Assembly: GCA_026129335.1 (NCBI GenBank)
Contig: JAHCIH010000005.1
Coordinates: 1-64,000 of the forward strand
Reading direction: 5' to 3'
Source: Anaerolineales bacterium
Lineage (GTDB): Bacteria; Chloroflexota; Anaerolineae; Anaerolineales; UBA11579
DNA: 64,000 bases
Position numbers and translations under genes: made by a program. Below are positions 35,196 to 42,855 of this stretch, one piece after another. The notes below the pieces were generated by a model. That model was not told the DNA's origin. It was given only the letters and a program-made list of their open reading frames with translations, and ran no database searches. The stretch's first letter is position 1, and each line of letters opens with the position of its first letter.

Positions 35196-36155
35196 ATGAT
35201 GCTGCCCAACAACGAACGCGTTTTGGTGGAACTGGTCAAAGAGATCGCCGCCGAGCAAGGCTATGCCCTGAACAGTTTCTCGCAAGACTGGGTGCTGCGG
35301 CTGGAAAAGAACGGCCTCAGCCGGCATGTCTTCGGTTACAAGTTCGAGATCAATTCCGCCTCGGCGGAATTGATGGCTGGCGACAAGGCGGCCCTGGCCG
35401 ATCTGATGGGCCACTTGGGCATCCCCCATGTGCCGCACAAGCTGTTCCACCACCCCAGGCTGAGCGGCTACGTCTCCAGCCAGGGCAACTGGCCGGGCAT
35501 GCTGGCCTACGCCGCAGAGGTGGGCTACCCGCTGGTGTGCAAACCCAACGCCGGCACGGGCGGCGCCGGAGTCACCCTGGTGCACGGACCCGGCGAACTG
35601 GAAGAAGCCGTGCTCACTTTGTTCCAAAAGTACCGCGGCGTTTGCCTCTCCCCCCTCCTTACGATCGCCCAGGAGTTCCGCGCCATCATGCTCGACGGCG
35701 AGTGCGAACTGCTTTACGTGAAGCGCCGCCCCCAAGTGATCGGCGATGGGCAGGCCAGCCTCATGCAGCTCATCCAGGCCGCCCAGGCAGCCGGGCAGCT
35801 CTCGCTCGAGATGGCCGGGGAAGCCATGCAGCGCCATCACGAAGGACTGAACTTGGTGCCCGCCGCCGGTGAAGAGATCATCGTCGGCTGGAAGCACAAC
35901 CTCAGCGCAGGCTCCGCCCCGCAGGTACTGGAAGACGGGCCGTTGAGCGAGCAGCTGATCGAAATGGCCCGCCAGGCCCAACGGGCGATCAATATCCGCT
36001 TCGCCTCGGTGGACATCATGGAAAGCGACGGCCAGCTGCGTGTGCTCGAGATCAACTCCGGGGTGATGATGGAGCACTTCGTGCGCAGCCAACCCGAAAA
36101 CCGCGAGAAGGCCAAAGCCATCTATACCCGCGCCATCCAGCGCATGTTTGCCTGA
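35196..36155 (+). CDS. ATP-grasp family ligase
   Basis: The 319-residue protein has ATP-grasp features: CKPNAGTGGAGV as the ATP-binding loop, SPLLTIAQEFRAIML, and the metal-binding end VDIMESDGQLRVLEINSGVMMEH. It resembles the ATP-grasp part of cyanophycin synthetase and RimK-like enzymes that join a carboxylate to an amine through an acyl-phosphate. The substrate is unknown. It precedes the PglC-like gene by 35 nt, and whether it serves the same pathway is not clear. Confidence 0.75.
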   Translation: MMLPNNERVLVELVKEIAAEQGYALNSFSQDWVLRLEKNGLSRHVFGYKFEINSASAELMAGDKAALADLMGHLGIPHVPHKLFHHPRLSGYVSSQGNWPGMLAYAAEVGYPLVCKPNAGTGGAGVTLVHGPGELEEAVLTLFQKYRGVCLSPLLTIAQEFRAIMLDGECELLYVKRRPQVIGDGQASLMQLIQAAQAAGQLSLEMAGEAMQRHHEGLNLVPAAGEEIIVGWKHNLSAGSAPQVLEDGPLSEQLIEMARQAQRAINIRFASVDIMESDGQLRVLEINSGVMMEHFVRSQPENREKAKAIYTRAIQRMFA

Positions 36156-36177
36156 GCGCCCCACAACCACCCGCTGA

Positions 36178-36183
36178 TAGAAT
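36178..36183 (+). promoter_or_regulatory. Extended -10 box of the sugar transferase gene
   Basis: TAGAAT, with TG one base before, ends 7 nt before GTG 36191. No ribosome-binding site fits in the gap TTAGTTT, so the mRNA is probably leaderless. Confidence 0.6.
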
Positions 36184-36190
36184 TTAGTTT

Positions 36191-36838
36191 GTGCCCCGCA
36201 AAGACCCGCTTGCCGGCGTGCCGCGTAGCAAGCGCATCCTGGATATCGGCCTGACCCTGCTGGCCGCCCCGCTTGTGTTGCCACTGATCGCCCTGGTGGC
36301 GCTGCTGGTGCGCCTCTTCCTGGGGCGGCCGGTGCTCTTCCGCCAGCAGCGGCCGGGCTACCGCGGCCTGCCCTTCACCCTGTACAAATTCCGCACCATG
36401 AAAGACCTGCACAGCCCGGATGGCGAGCTGCTGCCCGACGCCGAGCGGCTCACATCGCTGGGTCGATTGCTGCGCGCCTTCAGCCTCGACGAACTGCCAG
36501 AACTGTACAACGTGCTGCGCGGCGAAATGAGCCTGGTAGGCCCCCGCCCGCTGCTGATGCAGTACCTCGACCGCTACACCGCCGAGCAGGCCCGGCGCAT
36601 GCTGGCTTTGCCGGGGCTCACCGGTTGGGCGCAGATCAACGGGCGCAACAACGTCTCCTGGGAGGACAAGTTCGCCCTGGACGTTTGGTACGTGGACAAC
36701 TGGTCACTGTGGCTGGATATCAAAATCCTGCTGCTGACCCCGTTCAAGGTGCTGCGCCGCGAGGGCATCAATCAGCCCGGCAATGCCACCGCCATGGAAT
36801 TCATGGGCAGCCAGGGCGCCAAGGGGCGGCGAGTATAA
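36191..36838 (+). CDS. Sugar transferase, small PglC-like phosphoglycosyltransferase
   Basis: The 215-residue protein belongs to the bacterial sugar transferase family (PF02397). It moves a sugar 1-phosphate from a UDP-sugar to undecaprenyl phosphate, the first step of surface glycan synthesis. It has one N-terminal hydrophobic segment (LTLLAAPLVLPLIALVALLV), YKFRTM, FSLDELPELYNVLRGEMSLV and VGPRPLL. The short length fits PglC rather than the longer WcaJ type. It stands directly before the E1 alpha gene; PglC and PglD are partners in Campylobacter, and a PglD-like domain is encoded two genes downstream. Confidence 0.9.
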   Translation: MPRKDPLAGVPRSKRILDIGLTLLAAPLVLPLIALVALLVRLFLGRPVLFRQQRPGYRGLPFTLYKFRTMKDLHSPDGELLPDAERLTSLGRLLRAFSLDELPELYNVLRGEMSLVGPRPLLMQYLDRYTAEQARRMLALPGLTGWAQINGRNNVSWEDKFALDVWYVDNWSLWLDIKILLLTPFKVLRREGINQPGNATAMEFMGSQGAKGRRV

Positions 36839-36839
36839 T
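36834..36839 (+). promoter_or_regulatory. -10 box of the E1 alpha gene, overlapping the preceding stop
   Basis: TATAAT overlaps the TAA stop of the sugar transferase gene and ends 7 nt before ATG 36847. The overlap with a stop codon makes chance more likely for this copy, but the spacing is the same as at 7144, 35183 and 36178. Confidence 0.5.
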
Positions 36840-36846
36840 GCCGCCC

Positions 36847-37740
36847 ATGCCAGACCAGGCCGGGCTCTACCGGCAGATGTACCGCATCCGCCGGTTCGAG
36901 CAAACCGTGCTGGATGCGTTCCCTAAAGGCGTATTCTACGGAACCACCCATACTTATATCGGCCAGGAGGCCAACGCCACCGGCGTGCTGGCCCACCTGG
37001 GCGCGGACGACATCGTCTTCAGCAACCATCGCTGCCATGGGCACTTCATCGCCTATGGCGGCGACCTGCGCGCCCTGTTCGCCGAGCTGATGGGCAAGGC
37101 CACCGGCGTGTGCGGCGGACTGGGCGGCTCGCAACACCTGCACTGGCGCAACTTCTACTCCAACGGCGTGCTGGGCAGCACCGCCCCGGTGGCGGTGGGC
37201 AGCGCCCTGGCCGAAAAGGCCAAAGATAGCCAGGCGCTGGCTGTCATATTTTTAGGCGACGGCGCGCTGGGCGAGGGCGTGGTCTACGAGAGTCTGAACA
37301 TCGCCGCTCTGTGGGGTGCGCCAGTGCTCTTCGTGGTGGAAAACAACCACATCGCCCAGACCACGCCCATCGAATTGGCCTTGGCCGGCGACATCCCCGC
37401 CCGCTTCGCCGCCTTTGGCATCCCCTGCAGCCGGCTGGACAGCAGCGACGCTCTGGAAATCCACGCCGCCGCCGAAGCGGAGTTCGCCGCCCTGCGGGCG
37501 ACACCCGGCCCGCGGGCGCTGGTGCTGGACACGCAGCGCTTCGGCCCGCATTCCAAAGGCGACGACACCCGCGACGAAGCGCTGATGGCGCGCATTCGCC
37601 AGCAGCGCGACCCGCTGCGCCTGCTGGCCCCCAGGCTGGCGGACACACAGCGGGAGACCATTGAGGCCGAGGTGGAAGCCGAAGTGGCCGCAGCATTCGC
37701 CCAGGCCGAGGCCGATCCGTTCCCGGAGGCTGCCGCGTGA
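36847..37740 (+). CDS. 2-oxoacid dehydrogenase E1 alpha-like, thiamine diphosphate-dependent
   Basis: E1 alpha and beta decarboxylate a 2-oxoacid and place the acyl group on the lipoyl arm of E2. The 297-residue protein starts with LYRQMYRIRRFEQ, and carries the substrate-side RCHGHFIAYGG and the thiamine diphosphate motif GDGALGEG...VENN. It is shorter than pyruvate dehydrogenase E1 alpha, closer to acetoin-type enzymes. The stop overlaps the E1 beta start (GTGA). ATG 36838 is a possible alternative start. The 2-oxoacid used is not known. Confidence 0.88.
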   Translation: MPDQAGLYRQMYRIRRFEQTVLDAFPKGVFYGTTHTYIGQEANATGVLAHLGADDIVFSNHRCHGHFIAYGGDLRALFAELMGKATGVCGGLGGSQHLHWRNFYSNGVLGSTAPVAVGSALAEKAKDSQALAVIFLGDGALGEGVVYESLNIAALWGAPVLFVVENNHIAQTTPIELALAGDIPARFAAFGIPCSRLDSSDALEIHAAAEAEFAALRATPGPRALVLDTQRFGPHSKGDDTRDEALMARIRQQRDPLRLLAPRLADTQRETIEAEVEAEVAAAFAQAEADPFPEAAA

Positions 37741-38753
37741 GCACGGTGCTGGCGGCGCTGAACCGCGGCCTGCACGCCGCTTTCGAGCAGGACCAGCGCG
37801 TCTACCTGATCGGCGAAGACCTGCTCGACCCTTACGGCGGTGCCTTCAAGGTCAGCCAGGGGCTTTCGACGAAATACCCCGACCGCGTCTGGACCAGCCC
37901 CGTCTCCGAGGCGGCGCTGGCCGGCGTGGCCGCCGGCATGGCGCTGCGCGGCCTGCGCCCGGTAGTGGAAATCATGTTCGGCGACTTCAGTACGCTGATC
38001 GCCGACCAGCTGATCAACAGCATCGCCAAATTCGGGGCGATGTACGGCGGCGATGTCGCCGTGCCATTGGTGGTGCGCACGCCGATGGGCGGGCGGCGCG
38101 GCTACGGGCCGACCCACAGCCAGACGTTGGAGAAGCTGTATTTGGGCGTGCCCGGCCTGCGGGTACTGGCCGCCCACGCGCTCAGCGACCCCGGCGAACT
38201 GCTGCGCCGGGCTATATTGGAAGATGACGGCCCGGTGTTCTTCGTGGAGAACAAGCTGCTCTACCTGCGCCCGCTGGCCGCCGAGTTGCAAGACTTCGAG
38301 ATCGAGCAGCATACGCCACCCGGCGCATACGCCGCAACGCACACCCTGCGGCTGAAGGGAGCGCCCTCTGCGGCGCTGACCCTGACCGCCTACGGTTACA
38401 TGGCCGAGCTGGCCCGCGAAGCGCAGCTGCGCCTGGCCTTCGAGCACGAGATCTTCTGCGAACTGGTGGTGCCTGGCCAGCTGGCTCCTCTGCTGCCGGG
38501 CGGCGAACTCGACGGCGCCCTGGCCGCCTCGCTGGAGAAAAGCCGCCGCCTGCTGGCCGTTGAGGAGGGCAGCTATACGCTAGGCTGGGGTGCCGAAGTG
38601 CTGGCCCGCGCCGCCCAGGCCTTCCCCGGCGGTCTCAAGGCAGCCAGCCGTTTGGCCGCCCCCGACGCGCCCATCCCCGCCTCACGCCCGTTGGAAGAAG
38701 CCGCACTGCCCGGCGTCGAGCACATCCTGGCTGCCGTGCAAAAAATGGTATAA
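37737..38753 (+). CDS. 2-oxoacid dehydrogenase E1 beta-like
   Basis: The 338-residue protein is the transketolase-like beta chain: YLIGEDLLDPYGGAFKVSQGL, VWTSPVSEAALAGVAAGMALRG, then TPMGGRRGYGPTHSQ near the active site. A C-terminal transketolase domain follows from about residue 200. The GTG start overlaps the E1 alpha stop by 4 nt. Its natural partner would be an E2, and the next gene encodes a lipoyl protein with an acyltransferase of another fold. Confidence 0.9.
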   Translation: MSTVLAALNRGLHAAFEQDQRVYLIGEDLLDPYGGAFKVSQGLSTKYPDRVWTSPVSEAALAGVAAGMALRGLRPVVEIMFGDFSTLIADQLINSIAKFGAMYGGDVAVPLVVRTPMGGRRGYGPTHSQTLEKLYLGVPGLRVLAAHALSDPGELLRRAILEDDGPVFFVENKLLYLRPLAAELQDFEIEQHTPPGAYAATHTLRLKGAPSAALTLTAYGYMAELAREAQLRLAFEHEIFCELVVPGQLAPLLPGGELDGALAASLEKSRRLLAVEEGSYTLGWGAEVLARAAQAFPGGLKAASRLAAPDAPIPASRPLEEAALPGVEHILAAVQKMV

Positions 38754-38760
38754 CCGCGCC

Positions 38761-39864
38761 ATGAGCGCAGCTCTGGCGGTCACCGTCCCGCTGATCAACC
38801 CCAACGAGAATGAAGCCCGCCTGGCCGCTCTGCATGTCAAAGAGGGGCAAAAGGTGAAGGCTGGCGCGCCGCTGGCCACGCTGGAGACCACCAAATCCAC
38901 GTTTGAACTGAACGCCGAGACCGCAGGCTATGTGGCGGGCTTGCAAGCCGCCGAAGGCGACGTGCTGCGCGCCGGGGCGCTGCTGTGCTACCTGGCCCCC
39001 ACCAAAAGCTGGAAAGCCCCCAAAGTCGAGACTAAAGCCGCATCTGCGGTCTCCACAGGGATACCCGAGGGGCTGCGCATCACCCAACCCGCCCTGCTGC
39101 TGGCCCAGCAGGAGGGGCTGGACCTGGCCGCCCTGCCGATCGGCCCGATCATTACCGAGGCGCAAGTGCGGGCGGCGCTGCAAGGGGCAGCGATGGCCGC
39201 CCAGCTGGAAATTCCGCCAGGCATCGCCGCCGACAACGCCGTGCTGGTCTACGGCGGCGGCGGGCACGGCAAGGCGGTCATTGAGCTGATCCGCGCCACC
39301 GGGGCCTACGAGCCCATCGGCGTGCTGGACGACGGGCGCGCGCCCGGCGAGAGCGTGCTGGGCGCGCCCGTGCTGGGCGGTGGGGCGGCGCTGGCGGCGC
39401 TACGCGCCGCAGGCTGCCGCCTGGCCGCCAACGCAGTGGGCGGCATCGGCGCGATGAGCAGCCGCCTGCACGTCTTCGAACGGCTCAATGCCGCCGGCTT
39501 CGTGTTCCCCAGCCTGCTTCACCCCAGCGCGGTGGTCGAGCCCAGCGCCCGGCTGGGCGCTGGCGTGCAGGTCTTCCCCCACGCCTACATCGGCTCCGAC
39601 GCCGAAATCGGCTTTGGCTGCATCGTCAACACCGGCGCCATCGTCTCGCATGATTGCGTGCTCGCCGAGGCGGTCAACCTGGCCCCCGGGGCCATCCTGG
39701 CCGGCGGAGTGCACGTGGGCGAAGGCACGCTGGTGGGCATGGGCGTCACCGTCAACCTGAACGTACAGATTGGCGCGGGGGCGCGCATCGGCAACAGCGC
39801 GGTGGTCAAAGCCGACGTGCCGGATGGTGGCGTGGTGCGCGCCGGCGCCGTCTGGCCGAGTTAG
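38761..39864 (+). CDS. Lipoyl / E3-binding domain fused to NeuD/PglD-type acyltransferase
   Basis: The 367-residue protein has three parts. Residues 1-80 are a lipoyl domain with Lys45 in LETTKSTFEL. Residues 106-141 (RITQPALLLAQQEGLDLAAL) look like the peripheral E1/E3-binding domain of E2. From residue 160 a NeuD/PglD sugar acyltransferase follows, with VLVYGGGGHGKAV, a left-handed beta-helix and the probable catalytic His297 in NTGAIVSHDC. The normal E2 catalytic domain is absent. It follows E1 alpha and beta. The direct inference is acyl transfer from lipoyl-lysine to an amino- or hydroxy-sugar; the acyl group and acceptor are unknown. Confidence 0.82.
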   Translation: MSAALAVTVPLINPNENEARLAALHVKEGQKVKAGAPLATLETTKSTFELNAETAGYVAGLQAAEGDVLRAGALLCYLAPTKSWKAPKVETKAASAVSTGIPEGLRITQPALLLAQQEGLDLAALPIGPIITEAQVRAALQGAAMAAQLEIPPGIAADNAVLVYGGGGHGKAVIELIRATGAYEPIGVLDDGRAPGESVLGAPVLGGGAALAALRAAGCRLAANAVGGIGAMSSRLHVFERLNAAGFVFPSLLHPSAVVEPSARLGAGVQVFPHAYIGSDAEIGFGCIVNTGAIVSHDCVLAEAVNLAPGAILAGGVHVGEGTLVGMGVTVNLNVQIGAGARIGNSAVVKADVPDGGVVRAGAVWPS

Positions 39865-39895
39865 CCCTCAGCTTGCCGCGCCGCGCGCTTTGGGT

Positions 39896-39901
39896 TACAG
39901 T
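39896..39901 (+). promoter_or_regulatory. -10 box of the methyltransferase gene, probable leaderless start
   Basis: TACAGT ends 6 nt before GTG 39908. It lies in the 43-nt gap after the acyltransferase gene and supports that GTG as start. Confidence 0.5.
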
Positions 39902-39907
39902 GAGAGC

Positions 39908-40798
39908 GTGGCCGCGAAAAAGACAGACCGCAAAGGCACACGCAGTTCCGCCTTTGGCGCTGCCGGGCGGGTGAACCACGACGCCAGCGCCTTTTACAGC
40001 AGCGCCCTCTACGCAGAACAAGCCGAAACCTCACGTGGCGACCTGGCCCAGAACCCGCTGCCCACGTCGGCCCGCGACCGCATCTTCGCCCACAGCAGTG
40101 AAGAAATGCCCGAGCTGCCAGACGGCAGCGTGCACCTGATGGTCACCTCACCTCCGTACAACGCGGGCAAGGAATACGACCAGGACCTCAACCTGGAGGA
40201 ATACCTTGGCCTGCTGCGCCGCGTCTGGGCCGAGACTTACCGCGTCCTCGCCCCCGGCGGGCGGGCCTGCATCAACGTGGCCAACCTGGGCCGCAAGCCC
40301 TACATCCCACTGCACGCCTACATCATCCAGGACATGCTGGAACTGGGCTACCTGATGCGCGGCGAGATCATTTGGGACAAGGGCGCCAGCTCCAGCGCAT
40401 CCACCGCCTGGGGCTCCTGGCTTTCGGCCAGCAACCCCACGCTGCGCGACGTGCACGAATACATACTGGTCTTCAGCAAAGGCGCCTTTGGCCGCCCGCG
40501 GCCCGAAGGCGGTGAAGACACGATCAGCAAAGAGGACTTTTTGCAGAACAGCAAGAGCGTGTGGAGCTTCCCGGCGGTCTCCGCCCGCCGGGTGGGCCAT
40601 CCGGCGCCGTTCCCCGAGGAACTGCCGGCACGGCTGATCCAGCTGTACAGCTTTTCCGGCGACGTGGTGCTGGACCCGTTCATGGGCAGCGGCACCAGCG
40701 CCCTGGCCGCGGTCGCCGCCGGGCGGCATTACGTTGGCTACGAGACCAATCATGATTACATCCAACTGGCCGAAAAACGCCTGAGCGAGAGAAGGTAA
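39908..40798 (+). CDS. DNA methyltransferase (site-specific, TSPPY type), no restriction partner
   Basis: The 296-residue protein has the catalytic motif TSPPYN (about residue 80) before the AdoMet motif DPFMGSGTSAL, the beta-class order, and SPPY suggests N4-cytosine or N6-adenine methylation. The target sequence cannot be read. No restriction endonuclease gene is adjacent, so it is probably a solitary regulatory methyltransferase. The open frame extends upstream to 39770 inside the previous gene; GTG 39908 begins a basic VAAKKTDRKG segment. Confidence 0.85.
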   Translation: MAAKKTDRKGTRSSAFGAAGRVNHDASAFYSSALYAEQAETSRGDLAQNPLPTSARDRIFAHSSEEMPELPDGSVHLMVTSPPYNAGKEYDQDLNLEEYLGLLRRVWAETYRVLAPGGRACINVANLGRKPYIPLHAYIIQDMLELGYLMRGEIIWDKGASSSASTAWGSWLSASNPTLRDVHEYILVFSKGAFGRPRPEGGEDTISKEDFLQNSKSVWSFPAVSARRVGHPAPFPEELPARLIQLYSFSGDVVLDPFMGSGTSALAAVAAGRHYVGYETNHDYIQLAEKRLSERR

Positions 40799-40800
40799 CC

Positions 40801-41451
40801 ATGGAAAACACCTGGCAAGATGTGGACAAGTTCCTCGAGGGCCTCCTGGCCCCGGACGATCCGGTACTGAGCGCCGCGGTGGCCGCCGCCGAAAAAGCCG
40901 GGCTGCCCAGCATCCAGGTCTCGGCGATGCACGGGCAGCTGCTGCACATTTTGGCCCGCGCCATCGGTGCGCGGCGCATCCTGGAAGTCGGCACGCTGGG
41001 CGGCTTCAGCGGCATCTGGCTGGCGCGGGCGCTGCCCGCCGACGGCCTGCTGGTCACGCTGGAGGCCGAGCCGAAGCATGCCGAAGTGGCCGCGGCCAAC
41101 TTCGCCGCCGCGGGGCTCAGCCAGCGCGTGGACCTGCGCATTGGTGCGGCACTGGACACCCTGCCTGCTCTGCTGCCCGAGTACGCCGCCGGCTTCGACC
41201 TGTGCTTTTTGGACGCCGACAAGGCCAGTCTGCCGGCCTATTACGATTGGGCGCGCCGGCTGACCCGCAAGGGCGGCCTGATCATCAGCGACAATGTGGT
41301 GCGCCGCGGCGGCGTGGTCAGCGAGACGGACGAGACCAATGCCGGCGCCCGCCGCCTGCTGGAAACGCTGGGCAGCGATGGCAACAGCACCGTGGTCCAG
41401 ACAGTGGGCAGCAAGGGCTACGACGGCTTCTCGCTGACCATCGTGGAGTAG
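40801..41451 (+). CDS. O-methyltransferase, class I (catechol OMT-like)
   Basis: The 216-residue protein has the AdoMet motif LEVGTLGGFSGIWLARAL, the acidic TLEAEPKHAEVAAANF and the metal-site FLDADKASLPAYYDW of cation-dependent O-methyltransferases. The acceptor may be a phenolic or catecholic compound. It starts 2 nt after the DNA methyltransferase stop. Family is clear, substrate is not. Confidence 0.88.
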   Translation: MENTWQDVDKFLEGLLAPDDPVLSAAVAAAEKAGLPSIQVSAMHGQLLHILARAIGARRILEVGTLGGFSGIWLARALPADGLLVTLEAEPKHAEVAAANFAAAGLSQRVDLRIGAALDTLPALLPEYAAGFDLCFLDADKASLPAYYDWARRLTRKGGLIISDNVVRRGGVVSETDETNAGARRLLETLGSDGNSTVVQTVGSKGYDGFSLTIVE

Positions 41452-41460
41452 CTTGGCAGC

Positions 41461-42249
41461 ATGCCCACGATTGAACTCGGCCGCCTCAAGCAAGAGGCGG
41501 CCCAACTTTCCGAACATTTCGGCAACCCGCCGCGCTACCTGCGCGGGCTGGAACGCCTCTTGGAAGCGTACTCGGTGCCGGTGCACCGCCAGGGTCAGGT
41601 GCGCGGCCTGCGGCCGGTACTGAAGACCTACGAGGTGCCCACGCCGCTGCTGCGCCAACTGCAGCTGGAGATGAGCCAGCAGGCCGCCGCAGACCCGGTG
41701 ACCGCCTTGCAGATCGCCGACGGGCTGTGGGAACGGCGCAGCATCGAGACCCGCCAGCTGGCCGCCCGCCTGCTGGGCGCCACGCCCGCCGAGCCGGAGG
41801 AGATCACCCGGCGGCTGGCGGCCTGGGCGCAGGAGAACCAGGAGCCCTGGCTGGCTCCGGAGCTTTCCGAAGAAGGCACGCAAGGCCTGCAAGCGAACCA
41901 CCCGGAAGAGCTGATCGCCTTTGCCGGCCGCCTGCTGGAGGGCAGTGAAACCCGCCAGCATATTTTGGCCCTGGTCGCCCTGCTGGCGCTGCTGCGCGGC
42001 CCAGGCTATGCCAACCTGCCGGTCATCTATGCCCTGCTGGAAGCGCCGGTGGGCGCCGCGGACCGCAAGCTGCGCCCCGACCTGGCCGGCCTGCTCAGCG
42101 AATTGGGCCGCCAGAGCCCCAAAGAGACCGAATACTTCCTGCAGCAGGCGCTGGCCGGCGAGCCGGACCCGGGCTGCCAGTGGATCGCTCGCCAGGTGTA
42201 CAAGGTGCTGCCGGCGGACAGCCAGGCGCGCCTGCGGCCCCTGCTCTAG
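41461..42249 (+). CDS. HEAT-repeat-like protein, weakly AlkD-like
   Basis: The 262-residue protein is all-helical with about five helical pairs. The segment LWERRSIETRQLAARLLG recalls the second repeat of AlkD-type DNA alkylation repair proteins, but the catalytic tryptophan/aspartate pattern was not identified. The function is therefore open. It lies 9 nt after the O-methyltransferase and before rpsO. Confidence 0.55.
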   Translation: MPTIELGRLKQEAAQLSEHFGNPPRYLRGLERLLEAYSVPVHRQGQVRGLRPVLKTYEVPTPLLRQLQLEMSQQAAADPVTALQIADGLWERRSIETRQLAARLLGATPAEPEEITRRLAAWAQENQEPWLAPELSEEGTQGLQANHPEELIAFAGRLLEGSETRQHILALVALLALLRGPGYANLPVIYALLEAPVGAADRKLRPDLAGLLSELGRQSPKETEYFLQQALAGEPDPGCQWIARQVYKVLPADSQARLRPLL

Positions 42250-42265
42250 CATTCCGCAGCCGCTT

Positions 42266-42277
42266 GCAGTATACTGC
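42266..42277 (+). promoter_or_regulatory. Palindrome with -10-like box before rpsO
   Basis: GCAGTATACTGC is a perfect 12-nt palindrome containing TATACT (42270-42275). It is 71 nt upstream of the rpsO ATG and may mark its promoter; no good -35 was found. Confidence 0.4.
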
Positions 42278-42348
42278 GGCGTTGACTCGACCGGCAGGCT
42301 GGCGTTAGCTGGCCGCCCGGAGACCTGCAAAAAGGAGTGCAGACCGTC

Positions 42349-42624
42349 ATGTCGTTACCCAAAGAACAGAAGCAAGCCATCATCGGCGAATACAAGCGCG
42401 CCGAGGGCGACACCGGCTCGCCGGAAGTCCAGATCGCCCTGCTAACCAGCCGCATCCAGCAGCTCACCGCCCATTTGCAGACCCACACCAAGGACCATTC
42501 CACGCGTCGAGGGCTGCTCAAGCTGGTCGGCCAGCGCCGCCGTCTGCTGGAGTACGTGCGCAGGCACGACTACGAGCAGTACGTCGCCCTGGCGGACAAG
42601 CTCAAGATTCGTCGCAAGGCGTAG
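42349..42624 (+). CDS. rpsO: 30S ribosomal protein S15
   Basis: S15 binds 16S rRNA early in small subunit assembly. The 91-residue protein has the family features [47 protein letters not shown] 42349 is chosen over GTG 42337 by homology; AAGGAG lies 12 nt upstream, a somewhat long spacing. rpsO-pnp order is widely conserved, but here a terminator separates the two. Confidence 0.97.
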   Translation: MSLPKEQKQAIIGEYKRAEGDTGSPEVQIALLTSRIQQLTAHLQTHTKDHSTRRGLLKLVGQRRRLLEYVRRHDYEQYVALADKLKIRRKA

Positions 42625-42631
42625 TTCAGTC

Positions 42632-42669
42632 GAGAGGCGGCCCGGTATTGTGCCGGCCGCCTCTTTTTT
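42632..42669 (+). terminator. Terminator of rpsO
   Basis: GAGGCGGCC (42634-42642) pairs with GGCCGCCTC (42655-42663), followed by six T. It is 8 nt after the rpsO stop. Confidence 0.9.
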
Positions 42670-42706
42670 CGCCCCACCAGAGGAGGACAACAACCCCAAG
42701 AATCAC

Positions 42707-42712
42707 TATAAT
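42707..42712 (+). promoter_or_regulatory. -10 box of pnp
   Basis: TATAAT at 42707-42712 would start RNA near 42719 and leave a leader of about 137 nt. No convincing -35 is present. Confidence 0.5.
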
Positions 42713-42733
42713 TAACCCCAACAATCAAACCAT

Positions 42734-42843
42734 GCGCCCGTTAGCCAGGGCATTGGAAATTGTTCATAAGCACGCTTGTGGCCAACTTCCAGTTCCTGGG
42801 CTGACGGGCCTATACGGACTGTTCGCAGACTGCTCACAGTCCG
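42734..42843 (+). promoter_or_regulatory. Structured 5' leader of pnp with two hairpins
   Basis: GCCCGTTAGCCAGG (from 42732) can pair with CCTGGGCTGACGGGC (to 42809) to form a long stem. CGGACTGT (42815-42822) pairs with ACAGTCCG (42836-42843) just before the ribosome-binding site AGGAG. In E. coli the pnp leader hairpin is cut by RNase III and used by PNPase for autoregulation; a similar control is possible here. Confidence 0.5.
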
Positions 42844-42855
42844 CTTAGGAGAAAA

